A stretch of 64,000 bases of DNA. Source: Halocynthiibacter sp049608145 (lineage in GTDB: Bacteria; Pseudomonadota; Alphaproteobacteria; Rhodobacterales; Rhodobacteraceae). The notes beneath the pieces are model-generated. The model worked only from the letters and a program-made list of their open reading frames with translations, had not been told where the DNA came from and did no database searches. The stretch is from assembly GCF_049608145.1 (NCBI RefSeq), contig NZ_JBMYXF010000003.1:42697-106696 (forward strand). The letters run 5' to 3'. Positions 43,145 to 52,262 of the stretch are shown here, in pieces. A program made the position numbers and the translations under genes. Position 1 is the first letter of the stretch, and each line of letters begins with the position of its first letter.

Positions 43145-43507
43145 ATGTCTGAACAGCCCGATCCAAACCGCTTAGCGGCGCTTGAAGACCGGATCGATGC
43201 GCTGAAGAAGACGCAGGAAGATGCGCCCCGGAAGGAAAGTCACCATTCTATGGCCTCTGTGGCCTGGCGCATGGTGACCGAGCTTGTGGCTGGCCTTGGG
43301 GTTGGTTTCGGGATCGGCTTGGGGTTGGATTCGGTCTTTGGAACGAAACCTTTCCTGATGATAATATTTCTGCTGGTGGGGTTTGCCGCAGGTGTCCGTG
43401 TAATGATCGGGACAGCGCATGAACTCCAGGAGCAACGCATGAGAGCAGCAGCGGCTGCGAATGAGAACACGGCGGATGATACCGCCATAGAGACGACGAA
43501 GGATTGA
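43145..43507 (+). CDS. atpI: ATP synthase accessory protein AtpI
   Basis: A 120-residue protein: a charged N-terminus, two membrane helices (VTELVAGLGVGFGIGLGLDS and FLMIIFLLVGFAAGVRVMIG), and an acidic tail. AtpI/AtpZ proteins help assemble the c-ring or carry Mg/Ca. First gene of the F0 operon; the ATG at 43145 follows GAGGGG. atpB begins two bases after its stop. Confidence 0.88.
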   Translation: MSEQPDPNRLAALEDRIDALKKTQEDAPRKESHHSMASVAWRMVTELVAGLGVGFGIGLGLDSVFGTKPFLMIIFLLVGFAAGVRVMIGTAHELQEQRMRAAAAANENTADDTAIETTKD

Positions 43508-43509
43508 CC

Positions 43510-44265
43510 ATGGCAGCGGACGCAGCAGGACCAAGCGGATTGCAAATTCACCCGATGGATCAGTTTGTGATCTCTCCTCTTTTTGGGGACGGTCCGATCA
43601 ATTGGTACACGCCGACCAACGTAACGTTGTGGATGGCGATTGCAGTTGTTGGCGTTGTTCTGCTGATGCTGGTTGGCACAAGCCGTCGCGCAATCGTTCC
43701 AACACGCAGCCAGTCCATCGCGGAAATGGCCTATGGCTTTATTTACAAAATGGTTGAAGATGTTGCCGGCAAAGACGGCGTCGCGTTCTTCCCATATATC
43801 ATGACCCTGTTCATGTTCATCGTGTTCTCAAACTTCCTTGGTTTGCTGCCAATGAGCTTTACCACAACATCCCACATCGCGGTGACTGCGGTTCTGGCGA
43901 TGCTGGTGTTCTTGGGTGTGACCATCATCGGTTTCGTGAAAAACGGCGTTGGCTTTCTTGGCCTGTTCTGGGTGTCTTCTGCACCACTGGCCCTGCGTCC
44001 GATCCTCGCGATTATCGAAGTAACATCTTATTTTGTGCGTCCTGTTAGCCATTCTATCCGTCTTGCGGGTAACGTGATGGCTGGCCACGCGGTTATCAAA
44101 GTGTTTGCAGGCTTTGCCGGTGCCATGGGCATCGGGGCGATCCTGCCAATCGGTATGATCACTGCTGTATACGCTCTCGAAGTTCTCGTGGCCTTTATCC
44201 AGGCTTACGTGTTCACCATTCTGACCTGTGTGTATCTGAAAGATGCACTGCACCCATCACACTAA
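43510..44265 (+). CDS. atpB: ATP synthase F0 subunit a
   Basis: A 251-residue membrane subunit forming the proton half-channels. The conserved SIRLAGNVMAGH (essential Arg, E. coli Arg210 equivalent) and the final helix VLVAFIQAYVFTILTCVYL are present. Five to six helices. Start ATG 43510. Confidence 0.96.
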   Translation: MAADAAGPSGLQIHPMDQFVISPLFGDGPINWYTPTNVTLWMAIAVVGVVLLMLVGTSRRAIVPTRSQSIAEMAYGFIYKMVEDVAGKDGVAFFPYIMTLFMFIVFSNFLGLLPMSFTTTSHIAVTAVLAMLVFLGVTIIGFVKNGVGFLGLFWVSSAPLALRPILAIIEVTSYFVRPVSHSIRLAGNVMAGHAVIKVFAGFAGAMGIGAILPIGMITAVYALEVLVAFIQAYVFTILTCVYLKDALHPSH

Positions 44266-44315
44266 GGGCTGGTCTGAACTACTACCTCAACTTCCAATCG
44301 TAAGGAGATATCATT

Positions 44316-44540
44316 ATGGAAGGCGAACTCGCACACATCGGCGCTGGCCTCGCAGGCATGGGCACAGGTATTGCAGCACTTGGTGTTGGTAACGTAGCTG
44401 CCAACTTCTTGTCAGGCGCTCTGCGTAACCCATCTGCAGCTGCTTCTCAGACTGCTAACCTTTTCATCGGCATCGCATTTGCTGAAGCTCTGGGGATCTT
44501 CTCGTTCCTCGTTGCTCTGCTGCTGATGTTCGCTGTTTAA
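44316..44540 (+). CDS. atpE: ATP synthase F0 subunit c
   Basis: A 74-residue hairpin of two helices: GAGLAGMGTGIAALGVGNVA, the polar loop ALRNPSAAA, and the second helix with the ion-binding Glu in IGIAFAEALGIFSFLVALLL. Proton-type c subunit. TAAGGAGATATCATT precedes the ATG. Confidence 0.97.
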   Translation: MEGELAHIGAGLAGMGTGIAALGVGNVAANFLSGALRNPSAAASQTANLFIGIAFAEALGIFSFLVALLLMFAV

Positions 44541-44619
44541 GACCTGACAGAACATTCCTTACGCACGGGTGGGTCTGATAAGATCCACCCGATGTTTACG
44601 AAGGCTCTGAGGGGACGAC

Positions 44620-45174
44620 ATGGCTAATACTACACATACGGCGGACGCGTCTCAGGATGCTTTTCACGCAGCTGAAGAAGCTGCCGGTGGCCTGCCACAG
44701 CTGGAACTGTCAACTTTCCCAAACCAGATTTTCTGGCTTGCGATTACACTTGTTGTCATTTTCTTTGTGCTGTCCAAAGTGGCTTTGCCACGGATCGCAT
44801 CTGTTCTTGCTGAACGTCGCGGCACCATCACAAACGATATTGCTGCTGCAGAAGATTTGAAAGCGAAAGCGCTGGAAGCTGAAGAGGCCTATAACAAGGC
44901 ACTTGCAGATGCCCGCACCGAAGCTGGTCAGATTGTTGCAGACGCAAAAGCAGAGATTCAGGCGGATCTTGATAAGGCGATTGCAAAAGCAGACGCTGAG
45001 ATTGCTGCCAAAGCCGCGGAAAGCGAAACAGCAATTGCTGAAATCCGTGCCGGTGCTGAAGCCGCTGTGAAAACAGTTGCCAAAGACACTGCTAAAGAAA
45101 TCATCGCTGCGATGGGCGGGAAAGCAGATGCGCGTTCCGTGACCTCTGCTGTGACCGCACGGATGAAAGGGTAA
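44620..45174 (+). CDS. atpF': ATP synthase F0 subunit b'
   Basis: A 184-residue subunit with one membrane helix (FPNQIFWLAITLVVIFFVLS) after a short N-terminal stretch, then VALPRIASVLAERRGTITND and a long Ala/Glu/Lys coiled coil. The duplicated, divergent b subunit typical of alphaproteobacteria and photosynthetic bacteria; b and b' form the peripheral stalk as a heterodimer. Confidence 0.93.
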   Translation: MANTTHTADASQDAFHAAEEAAGGLPQLELSTFPNQIFWLAITLVVIFFVLSKVALPRIASVLAERRGTITNDIAAAEDLKAKALEAEEAYNKALADARTEAGQIVADAKAEIQADLDKAIAKADAEIAAKAAESETAIAEIRAGAEAAVKTVAKDTAKEIIAAMGGKADARSVTSAVTARMKG

Positions 45175-45178
45175 GAAC

Positions 45179-45736
45179 ATGAAAAAACTTTCCGTTCTTT
45201 TTGCGCTTGCCGCTTCTCCGGCGTTTGCCGCTGGCGACATTCCATTCTTCTCGCTGTTCAACACTGATTTTGTTGTTGTCATCGCATTCTTGGCTTTCGT
45301 TGGTATCCTTTTGGTTGCCAAGGTTCCAGGCATGCTGGGCGGTCAGCTGGACGCACGTGCAGAAGGCATTCAGTCTGAACTGAATGAAGCCCGCGCGCTG
45401 CGTGAAGAAGCACAGACTTTGCTGGCCTCATATGAGCGCAAGCAGGAAGAAGTCAAAGAGCAGGCGTCACGTATTGTGGCCCATGCTAAGATGGAAGCTG
45501 AAGAGGCTGCAGAACTGGCGAAAGAGGAGTTGAAATCTTCTATTACGCGTCGCCTGCAGGCCGCTGAAGACCAGATTACATCTGCTCAGGAGGCTGCGGT
45601 GAAGGAAGTACGTGATCGTGCTGTTTCCGTAGCTGTTGGCGCGGCAAGCGACATGATCGTCAAGAACATGACCGCTGCTGATGGCAACGCTTTGATCGAT
45701 GCTGCTATCTCTGAAACCGAGACACGCCTGAACTGA
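45179..45736 (+). CDS. atpF: ATP synthase F0 subunit b
   Basis: A 185-residue stalk subunit: N-terminus with a signal-like segment (MKKLSVLFALAASPAFAAGD), a membrane helix (FVVVIAFLAFVGILLVA), then a long coiled coil. It starts four bases after atpF'. The presequence-like N-terminus before the membrane anchor may be processed or may simply be a second hydrophobic segment, as in related alphaproteobacterial b subunits. Confidence 0.93.
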   Translation: MKKLSVLFALAASPAFAAGDIPFFSLFNTDFVVVIAFLAFVGILLVAKVPGMLGGQLDARAEGIQSELNEARALREEAQTLLASYERKQEEVKEQASRIVAHAKMEAEEAAELAKEELKSSITRRLQAAEDQITSAQEAAVKEVRDRAVSVAVGAASDMIVKNMTAADGNALIDAAISETETRLN

Positions 45737-45759
45737 TCAGGACGTTACATCAGATAAAG

Positions 45760-45795
45760 AGGGCGCGGAAACATTGTTTCACGCGCCCTTTTTCT
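45760..45795 (+). terminator. Intrinsic terminator of the F0 operon
   Basis: AGGGCGCG (45760-45767) pairs with CGCGCCCT (45782-45789); the inner GAAAC/GTTTC pairs extend the stem across one bulged A. TTTTTC follows. 23 bp after the atpF stop. Confidence 0.9.
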
Positions 45796-45824
45796 TGTCT
45801 GGACCAAATGCGCTTCAGATATAA

Positions 45825-45860
45825 AAAACCAGCGCCTGGCATATGACCAGCGCTGGTTTT
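45825..45860. terminator. Second hairpin terminator, probably serving the convergent lipoprotein gene
   Basis: AAAACCAGCGC (45825-45835) and GCGCTGGTTTT (45850-45860) form an 11-bp stem with A-runs and T-runs on both sides. It is 50 bp past the stop of the leftward gene. Confidence 0.8.
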
Positions 45861-45910
45861 TCTATATCGAACATATGAAATAATATGTTCAGTCAGGCAT
45901 TCGCCAGTGA

Positions 45911-46159
45911 TCAGCGGTTGCTGAGACGACGGTGGCCTTCACGCACACAGATGTTGTTTGCTTCACGGATGGTCATGCCGGGAGGGGCAACAATAGCTTC
46001 GTCCCAGAGAACCCGATTTTCTGTGTAAAGCTGACAGACAACAGTGCCTTTTTCAGTCTGAACTTCGACAGGGGTGGTTGCATAGTTTTGCTGATCAATA
46101 CAGCCGGATAGAACCGTAACTGCAACAGCGGCGCTGGCAAGAAGGATCGGGGATTTCAT
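45911..46159 (-). CDS. Small lipoprotein of unknown function
   Basis: 82 residues with signal MKSPILLASAAVAVTVLSGC (lipobox LSGC). The mature chain contains two cysteines (VVCQLY and NICVREG) that may form a disulfide. Not recognised beyond this. Envelope-located. Confidence 0.7.
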   Translation of the reverse strand: MKSPILLASAAVAVTVLSGCIDQQNYATTPVEVQTEKGTVVCQLYTENRVLWDEAIVAPPGMTIREANNICVREGHRRLSNR

Positions 46160-46363
46160 ATGTTAACTCCTGAACACATTACATTGTTTTCTTCATATTA
46201 GCTGAGACAATGCCAAAAAACAATTTGGGAGCCTAGATGTAAATCTGAAATTATTCGTTAATGCGTTCTTTGGTACACAGATCAGGGGCGTCTCTCGGTT
46301 TAACGCCACCGAAAAGTTAAGGAATGAGAAAACAGGGTGCCATTTTGATGGCAGAAATCAGCC

Positions 46364-47134
46364 TTAAGATGAATTGGTTTCACTGGCCAGGCGTAAACGG
46401 GCAATCGTTTCGTTTTCGTCACGCTGTTTCTGGGCCTGCAGGCAGGATGAAACATATTCCATATGAGATTCGCAGGCATCGCGTGCTGCTTTGGGATCTC
46501 TGGCCTGAAGGGCATTGTTGATCGCACGGTGTTGTTCCAACATGAGATCTGCAGTGGTTTCCTGGTGGAACATGGCCTGCCTGTTGTAGAAGACCCCTTG
46601 CTGTAGCAAATCAAACATAGAGCGCATCATATGCAGCATGACGACGTTGTGGCTGGCCTCCATAATGGACAGGTGAAATTCAGCATCCAGTCGGGCTTCG
46701 CGGACATCATCGCCTTCGGCATGTGCCGTTTCCATTTTGCGGAAAATCGCGTCGATCACCTGAAGATCGGTGTCTGACCCGCATTGTGTCGCGCGTTCGG
46801 CAGCCAGGCCTTCCATATCACGTCGGAAACTGACGTAATCAAAGACGGCCCGGTCGTGGCCCGCAAATAGGGTAACAAGTGCCGACGAAAAGGCGGACCC
46901 GAGAACTTCGGTGACGAAAATGCCAGAGCCTGCGCGGCTTTCGAGTAAGCCCTTGTTTTGGAGATCTGAAATTGCTTCGCGCAGAGACGGACGAGAGACC
47001 CCAAGGCGTTCTGCCAGATCCCGTTCTGATGGCAGCCGGTCGCCGGGACGCAGGATACCCTGAAGGATCAGTTCTTCGATCTGCTGATCGACGGCACTGG
47101 CGATTTTCTGGGGCTGGATTTTCTGAAATGGCAT
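46364..47134 (-). CDS. GntR/FadR-family regulator with FCD domain (PdhR/LldR-like)
   Basis: A 256-residue regulator. The N-terminal winged helix (LQGILRPGDRLPSERDLAER, then LGVSRPSLREAISDLQNKGL) is followed by an all-helical FCD domain with RLDAEFHLSIMEASHN, whose Asp/His residues bind metal and a carboxylate. The closest type is the pyruvate-dehydrogenase/lactate repressor branch. A perfect operator-like palindrome lies 17 bp before its start, indicating autoregulation. Targets elsewhere are not known. Confidence 0.88.
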   Translation of the reverse strand: MPFQKIQPQKIASAVDQQIEELILQGILRPGDRLPSERDLAERLGVSRPSLREAISDLQNKGLLESRAGSGIFVTEVLGSAFSSALVTLFAGHDRAVFDYVSFRRDMEGLAAERATQCGSDTDLQVIDAIFRKMETAHAEGDDVREARLDAEFHLSIMEASHNVVMLHMMRSMFDLLQQGVFYNRQAMFHQETTADLMLEQHRAINNALQARDPKAARDACESHMEYVSSCLQAQKQRDENETIARLRLASETNSS

Positions 47135-47150
47135 GGGGGCTCCGCTTTAT

Positions 47151-47169
47151 TGGTCATATTATATGACCA
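47151..47169. promoter_or_regulatory. Operator palindrome for the GntR/FCD regulator
   Basis: TGGTCATAT-T-ATATGACCA, a perfect 19-bp dyad of the TGGTC-AnyN-GACCA type recognised by FadR-subfamily regulators. It lies directly upstream of the regulator gene. Confidence 0.8.
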
Positions 47170-47188
47170 CAATTGAGAGCGGACAAAT

Positions 47189-47221
47189 AAAAAGAGGCCG
47201 GGATACTGCCCGGCCTCTTTT
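47189..47221 (-). terminator. Intrinsic terminator of the OmpA-family lipoprotein gene
   Basis: AAAAAGAGGCCGGG (47189-47202), loop ATACTG, CCCGGCCTCTTTT (47209-47221). Strong stem with A/T flanks on both sides; it lies 17 bp past the leftward stop. Confidence 0.9.
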
Positions 47222-47237
47222 AAATATTTTGGTTCGC

Positions 47238-47897
47238 TTAGTTGGACGGGCGAATAATGATATCCACGCGACGGTTCTGTGCACGGCCTTCAGATGTCAG
47301 GTTGGTTGCGACGGGTTCATTTTCACCGCGACCAAAGGCGCGGATGCGATGTGAGGCAACGCCTGAATTGCGCAGGACAGATGCAACGGAAGTGGCACGG
47401 CGTGAAGACAGATCCTGGTTGTAGCCCGCATCACCTGTGTTATCGGTGTGACCGATGACTTCGACGGTGCTGTCAGGATATTGGTTCAGACTGCTCGCAA
47501 GTGTGCGCAGATCATTCTGAAGAGAGCCTGTCAGATTGGCGCTGTTGGTGGCGAACAAGACATCCTGTGGCATGCTGACGACCAGATGGTCACCGTTGTT
47601 CACCACATTTACGTCATTGCCCAGATCGCGGTTCAATTCCTGCGCCTGCTTGTCCAGATAGCCGCCGATGCCGGCCCCAACCAGACCACCGACGATGCCG
47701 CCGATTGCTGCGTTCTTAAGGCGATCGCTGCCGCTTTCACGTGTGCCGCCAAGAACCGCACCAATGCCTGCACCAATCAATGCGCCATTCTGGGTACGGG
47801 TGTTGCCATTGCGGGGCTCGGGGCCGGGGTCTACACAGCCTGCCAGAGCAATTGTACCTGCACAAAGAAGTGCGACGGAGGTTTTAACACGAATCAT
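47238..47897 (-). CDS. OmpA-family lipoprotein with glycine-zipper segment
   Basis: A 219-residue lipoprotein (signal ending ALAGC). A glycine-zipper segment (GALIGAGIGAVLGG and GGIVGGLVGAGIGGYLD) comes first, then the peptidoglycan-binding OmpA domain with VEVIGHTDNTGDAGYNQDLS, SSRRATSVASVLRN and AQNRRVDIIIRP. This YiaD-like architecture anchors the outer membrane to the cell wall. Start 47897 behind GAGG; upstream frame not used. Confidence 0.9.
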   Translation of the reverse strand: MIRVKTSVALLCAGTIALAGCVDPGPEPRNGNTRTQNGALIGAGIGAVLGGTRESGSDRLKNAAIGGIVGGLVGAGIGGYLDKQAQELNRDLGNDVNVVNNGDHLVVSMPQDVLFATNSANLTGSLQNDLRTLASSLNQYPDSTVEVIGHTDNTGDAGYNQDLSSRRATSVASVLRNSGVASHRIRAFGRGENEPVATNLTSEGRAQNRRVDIIIRPSN

Positions 47898-48029
47898 AAT
47901 CTGCCTCGTTTCGTTGATCCATTTCGTTGCTTGTGAATATAGGTACATGGCAGATGCTATTAAATATCATGGGAGAAATCCCATAAAAACAGCGGTTTTT
48001 GGCTGAGTCATTTGGACGATGTTATCTGA

Positions 48030-48878
48030 TTACACGCCTGCCGGGACGTTTTCAGCATCTGCCCGCGCGCCTTCCCAGGCCAGCATGGCGCGTTTGACGG
48101 GCAGGCCCCAGTGATACCCACCAAGGGCACCAGATTTGCGCAGGGCACGGTGACAGGGGATGAGCCAAGAGACGGGATTTCGTCCAACGGCGGTGCCAAC
48201 AGCGCGCTGCGCCCGGGGGGTACCGATGGCGCTGGCGATTTCTGAATAGGTCGTGACATGACCTGAGGGGATCTGAAGAAGGGCTTCCCAGACTTTGATC
48301 TGCATGGGGGCGCCGATCAGCACAAGGCTGGTTTCTTTGCCGCCGATTGCACCGTCGATCCAGGGTTTCAGAAGGGGTTCATTCTGAACGAAATCAGCCC
48401 GTGGCCAGCGCGATTGCATATCGGCCAGCGCTGTGTCGCGCCCGCATTCAGATGTGAAGGCCAGGCCGCAAAGCCCCTTGTCTGTCCCCATGGCCAGCAT
48501 TTCGCCAAAGGGCCCGTCGAACCAACCTTGGTAAATGGTCAGCCCTTCGCCTTTTGCAGCGTAGACGCCGGGGCTCATGGCTTCCCAGCGGACAAACATA
48601 TCATGCAGACGCCCGCCGCCGGACAAGCCGGTGGCATGGGCCGTGTCGAGCACGGAGAAACGATCCCGCAGCAGATCTTTGGCGTGACCCAGTTGCAGAT
48701 ATTGTTGATACCGTTTGGGGGACACCCCGACCCAGCGCGAAAACACCCGTTGGAAATGTGCCGGGGACATCTGCATCTTTGCCGACAGATCATCCAGCGA
48801 CAAGGGCGCGTCTGATGCGTCGATTTCATCCAGCGCGCGGCGGATCAGTGCAAAGTGGTAGGCCTCATTCATCTGCAT
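48030..48878 (-). CDS. AraC-type/O6-methylguanine-DNA methyltransferase fusion (Ada without the N-terminal domain)
   Basis: A 282-residue protein. An AraC helix-turn-helix region at residues 1-105 (LSLDDLSAKMQMSPAHFQRV and FSRWVGVSPKRYQQ) is joined to an alkyltransferase domain ending in NPVSWLIPCHRALRKSGALG, whose PCHR cysteine accepts the alkyl group. The Cys4 zinc domain of E. coli Ada, which senses methylphosphotriesters, is absent. Repair looks intact, but the classical switch to activator is not possible in the same way. Confidence 0.88.
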   Translation of the reverse strand: MQMNEAYHFALIRRALDEIDASDAPLSLDDLSAKMQMSPAHFQRVFSRWVGVSPKRYQQYLQLGHAKDLLRDRFSVLDTAHATGLSGGGRLHDMFVRWEAMSPGVYAAKGEGLTIYQGWFDGPFGEMLAMGTDKGLCGLAFTSECGRDTALADMQSRWPRADFVQNEPLLKPWIDGAIGGKETSLVLIGAPMQIKVWEALLQIPSGHVTTYSEIASAIGTPRAQRAVGTAVGRNPVSWLIPCHRALRKSGALGGYHWGLPVKRAMLAWEGARADAENVPAGV

Positions 48879-48940
48879 TTTGGTCTCCTTTGAAACAAAG
48901 ATGCATGTTTCAGCGCGCCTGATCGACCCGTTTTTTGCGC

Positions 48941-51730
48941 TTAATGTGCCTCTGCCCAGTTTGCGCCTTGTCCGGCGTCGACAACCAGAGGCACGGACAA
49001 TTTGACGGCCGGGTCTGCGGCATTTTCCATGATGTGACGCACGACGCCGACCACTTCGTCCACGGCGTTTTGATCGACTTCAAAGATCAATTCATCGTGG
49101 ACCTGCAGCAGCATTTTGGCAGGCAGGCCCTGAATGGCGTCGGGCATGCGGATCATGGCGCGACGGATGACGTCGGCGGCGGTGCCCTGAATGGGGGCGT
49201 TGATCGCGGCGCGTTTGCCAAAGCCCGCGCGTGGGCCTTTTTCGGCGATACCGGGTGTGTGGATCTTGCGGCCAAACAGCGTCTGCACATAGCCGTGTTC
49301 CTTGGCGAATTCCACAGTCTGATCCATATAGGTGCGGATGCCAGGGAAGCGTTCAAAGTAGCGATCGATAAAGCCCTGGGCTTCTTTACGGGGGATGCGC
49401 AGGTTGCGCGCCAGGCCAAAGCCAGAGATGCCGTAGATGACGCCAAAGTTAATCGCCTTGGCCTGGCGGCGGATCATGGGATCCATGCCTTCAAGCGGCA
49501 CGTCGAACATCTCAGATGCTGTCATGGCGTGAATGTCGTGACCCTGACGGAAAGCGTCTTTTAGGGCGTCAATTCCGGCGATGTCAGCCAGAATGCGCAA
49601 TTCGATCTGGCTGTAATCGAGGCTGATCAGAACTTTGCCTTCCTGTGCGATAAAGGCTTCGCGGATGCGGCGACCTTCCTCAGATCGTACGGGAATGTTC
49701 TGCAGGTTTGGATCGGTTGAGGCCAGACGACCGGTGCTGGCGCCTGCAATGGAATATGAGGTGTGCACACGGCCCGTGTCGGGATTGATGTGATCCTGCA
49801 AGGCGTCGGTGTAGGTTGATTTCAGTTTTGACAATTGCCGCCAATCAAGAACCAGCGCGGGCATTTCATGTTCCGTGGCCAGATCTTCGAGAATATCAGC
49901 ACCGGTCGCATAAGCCCCTGTTTTGCCTTTCTTACCGCCGGGCAGTTCAAGATCGTCAAACAGGATTTCGCCCAGCTGTTTGGGGGAACCCACATTGAAA
50001 GGGCGGCCTGCTTTTTCGTGAATCTCAGCTTCAAGCCCGGCCATTTTCTGGGCGAAGGTGTTGGACATGCGGGACAGGGCGTCGCGATCAACCTCAATCC
50101 CGTGCATTTCCATTTCAGCCAACACAGGCACAAGCGGGCGTTCCAGTTTTTCGTAAACCTTCGTGACCTGTTTTTCATGCAGTTGTGGTTTGAACATCTG
50201 CCACAGACGCAGGGTGATGTCGGCGTCTTCCGCCGCATATTTCACCGCGTCGGCGACAGGAACCTTGTCAAATGTGATCGCGGATTTACCGGTGCCGAGC
50301 AGCGATTTGATCGGGATCGGTTTGTGATCAAGGTAGCGTTCGCTGAGCGTGTCCATGCCGTGATTGTGCAAGCCGCCGTGCAGGGCGTAGGACAGCAGCA
50401 TCGTGTCATCAATCGGGGCCACGGAAACGCCATATCGTTTGAAGATCTTGGCGTCATATTTCATGTTCTGGCCGATTTTCACAATCGCCGGATCTTCCAG
50501 CATGGGGCGCAACATGGATAGCGCCTCTTCCAGATCCATCTGATCTTCGGCCACAGCTTCGGTTGCGAAAAGATCGTCGCCCCCATCCGCGATATGGGCC
50601 AGAGGGATGTAGCAGGCTTCGCCCGCCTCAACACAGAGAGAGATCCCCACCAGATCCACCAGCATTTCGTTCAGACCCGTGGTTTCCGTGTCCACAGCGA
50701 CCCAGCCACGGGCGTAGATTTTGTCGATCCAGGTCTGCAGACCCGCAGCGTCTTTCACCCATTCATAGGTGTCGGGATCAAAGCCCTTTGTTTCAGGCGC
50801 GGCGGAATTGGCGGCGGGGGCATCAGGGATGGCCGGGGCTTCGAGGCCCAGTTTGTTTGCGATACGCGTGGACAGCGTGCGGAATTCCATATCCGCAAGA
50901 AAGCCGAGCAGATCCTCCGCAACCGGGGCCTTCATTTCGAGGCTTTCCAGGGTGAAGTCGAGATCCATGTTCTGATCAAGTTCCACAAGGCGTTTGGAGA
51001 TCCGGATCAGGTCGGCGTTTTCAATCAGGCTGGCGCGGCGTTTGGGTTGTTTGATTTCTTCCGCACGTTCCAGAAGGGTTTCCAGATCGCCATATTCATT
51101 GATCAGAAGCGCGGCGGTTTTAATGCCGATACCGGGCGCGCCTGGCACGTTGTCGACGCTATCGCCCGCCAGTGCCTGAACATCGACCACGCGATTGGGG
51201 CCAACGCCGAATTTTTCTTCAACACCCTCACTGTCGATGCGCTTGTTCTTCATCGGGTCGACCATTTCAACGCCGCCGCCGACCAGCTGCATCAGGTCTT
51301 TGTCGGAGCTGATGATCGAGACACGGCCACCGGCTTCGCGTCCTTGGCGGGCGAGGGTGGCGATAATGTCATCGGCTTCAAAGCCTTCGACCTCAATGCA
51401 GGCCAGGTTGAAGGCGCGTGTCGCGTCACGGGTTAGGGGAAATTGCGGGCGCAGATCTTCGGGGGCAGGGGGACGGTTCGCTTTGTATTTGTCGTAAATG
51501 TCATCGCGAAAGGTTTTGCCCTTGTGGTCAAAGACGACGGCCACATGGGTTGGCGCATCATGGCCGGCGCTTTCTTCGACCACTTTCATCAGCATGTTAC
51601 AGAAACCAGAAACAGCGCCAATGGGCAGCCCGTCAGATTTACGCGTCAATGGGGGCAGCGCGTGATAGGCCCGGAAGATAAATGCCGATCCATCGATCAG
51701 ATGCAGGTGACAGCCTTCGCCAAATGACAT
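48941..51730 (-). CDS. polA: DNA polymerase I
   Basis: A 929-residue three-domain polymerase for Okazaki-fragment processing and repair. 5'-nuclease (LHLIDGSAFIFRAYHALPPL) comes first. A proofreading exonuclease follows with all motifs (VAVDTETTGLN, IGQNMKYD, YAAEDADITL). The polymerase domain has SLDYSQIELRILA and VHDELIFEV. All catalytic acidic residues I looked for are present, so proofreading should work. Start ATG 51730. Confidence 0.97.
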   Translation of the reverse strand: MSFGEGCHLHLIDGSAFIFRAYHALPPLTRKSDGLPIGAVSGFCNMLMKVVEESAGHDAPTHVAVVFDHKGKTFRDDIYDKYKANRPPAPEDLRPQFPLTRDATRAFNLACIEVEGFEADDIIATLARQGREAGGRVSIISSDKDLMQLVGGGVEMVDPMKNKRIDSEGVEEKFGVGPNRVVDVQALAGDSVDNVPGAPGIGIKTAALLINEYGDLETLLERAEEIKQPKRRASLIENADLIRISKRLVELDQNMDLDFTLESLEMKAPVAEDLLGFLADMEFRTLSTRIANKLGLEAPAIPDAPAANSAAPETKGFDPDTYEWVKDAAGLQTWIDKIYARGWVAVDTETTGLNEMLVDLVGISLCVEAGEACYIPLAHIADGGDDLFATEAVAEDQMDLEEALSMLRPMLEDPAIVKIGQNMKYDAKIFKRYGVSVAPIDDTMLLSYALHGGLHNHGMDTLSERYLDHKPIPIKSLLGTGKSAITFDKVPVADAVKYAAEDADITLRLWQMFKPQLHEKQVTKVYEKLERPLVPVLAEMEMHGIEVDRDALSRMSNTFAQKMAGLEAEIHEKAGRPFNVGSPKQLGEILFDDLELPGGKKGKTGAYATGADILEDLATEHEMPALVLDWRQLSKLKSTYTDALQDHINPDTGRVHTSYSIAGASTGRLASTDPNLQNIPVRSEEGRRIREAFIAQEGKVLISLDYSQIELRILADIAGIDALKDAFRQGHDIHAMTASEMFDVPLEGMDPMIRRQAKAINFGVIYGISGFGLARNLRIPRKEAQGFIDRYFERFPGIRTYMDQTVEFAKEHGYVQTLFGRKIHTPGIAEKGPRAGFGKRAAINAPIQGTAADVIRRAMIRMPDAIQGLPAKMLLQVHDELIFEVDQNAVDEVVGVVRHIMENAADPAVKLSVPLVVDAGQGANWAEAH

Positions 51731-51832
51731 GTTAACACTCCCGGTTTGCGCGTTTCTCTGTTCATGCCATGTTCCGCGCCCGGGGACCAGCCCACGTGCG
51801 GAGAGAGAGCGGTAAAAAGCGCAGGTTCCGGG

Positions 51833-52210
51833 TTACGCACCGTCGGTCAGATCCTGGGCAAGCATCAGCGCATTGCCATCCGGATCATAGAAGGTGGCGG
51901 TTTTGACCATGCCTTCAATCACCTCGGTCGGGCCGTCGAATTTTACGCCGGCACCCTCAAGTGCTGTGCGCGCGGTATCAATGTCATCAATGCCAAAAAC
52001 CGGAACAGAGTTACCCGGCGCAGGTTTGGTATGTTCCCCAAAGCCAATTGTAACACCGTTGGTTTTTGTTGCCATTTCAGACCAGCCTGCGTCATCCGCA
52101 TGGTAGAGCAACGTGAAGCCAAGCTTTTCGGCGTACCAAGTGGCGCTGACGTGCCGGTCAGAGACAGAAAACGCAAGGGTGACCGTATCTTTCAGATCAA
52201 TAAGGGGCAT
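51833..52210 (-). CDS. VOC (glyoxalase/bleomycin-resistance fold) protein
   Basis: A 125-residue VOC protein: TVTLAFSVSDRHVSATWYAE, FGIDDIDTARTALEGAG and VKTATFYDPDGNALMLAQDL. Metal ligands are not complete by eye, so enzymatic activity is uncertain. Divergent from the tandem winged-helix regulator, which likely controls it (52-bp AT-rich spacer). Confidence 0.8.
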   Translation of the reverse strand: MPLIDLKDTVTLAFSVSDRHVSATWYAEKLGFTLLYHADDAGWSEMATKTNGVTIGFGEHTKPAPGNSVPVFGIDDIDTARTALEGAGVKFDGPTEVIEGMVKTATFYDPDGNALMLAQDLTDGA

Positions 52211-52262
52211 GAGGTTTCCTTTGAGGCTTTTCGTGAATCATAAAATATAGTAACTATAGATT

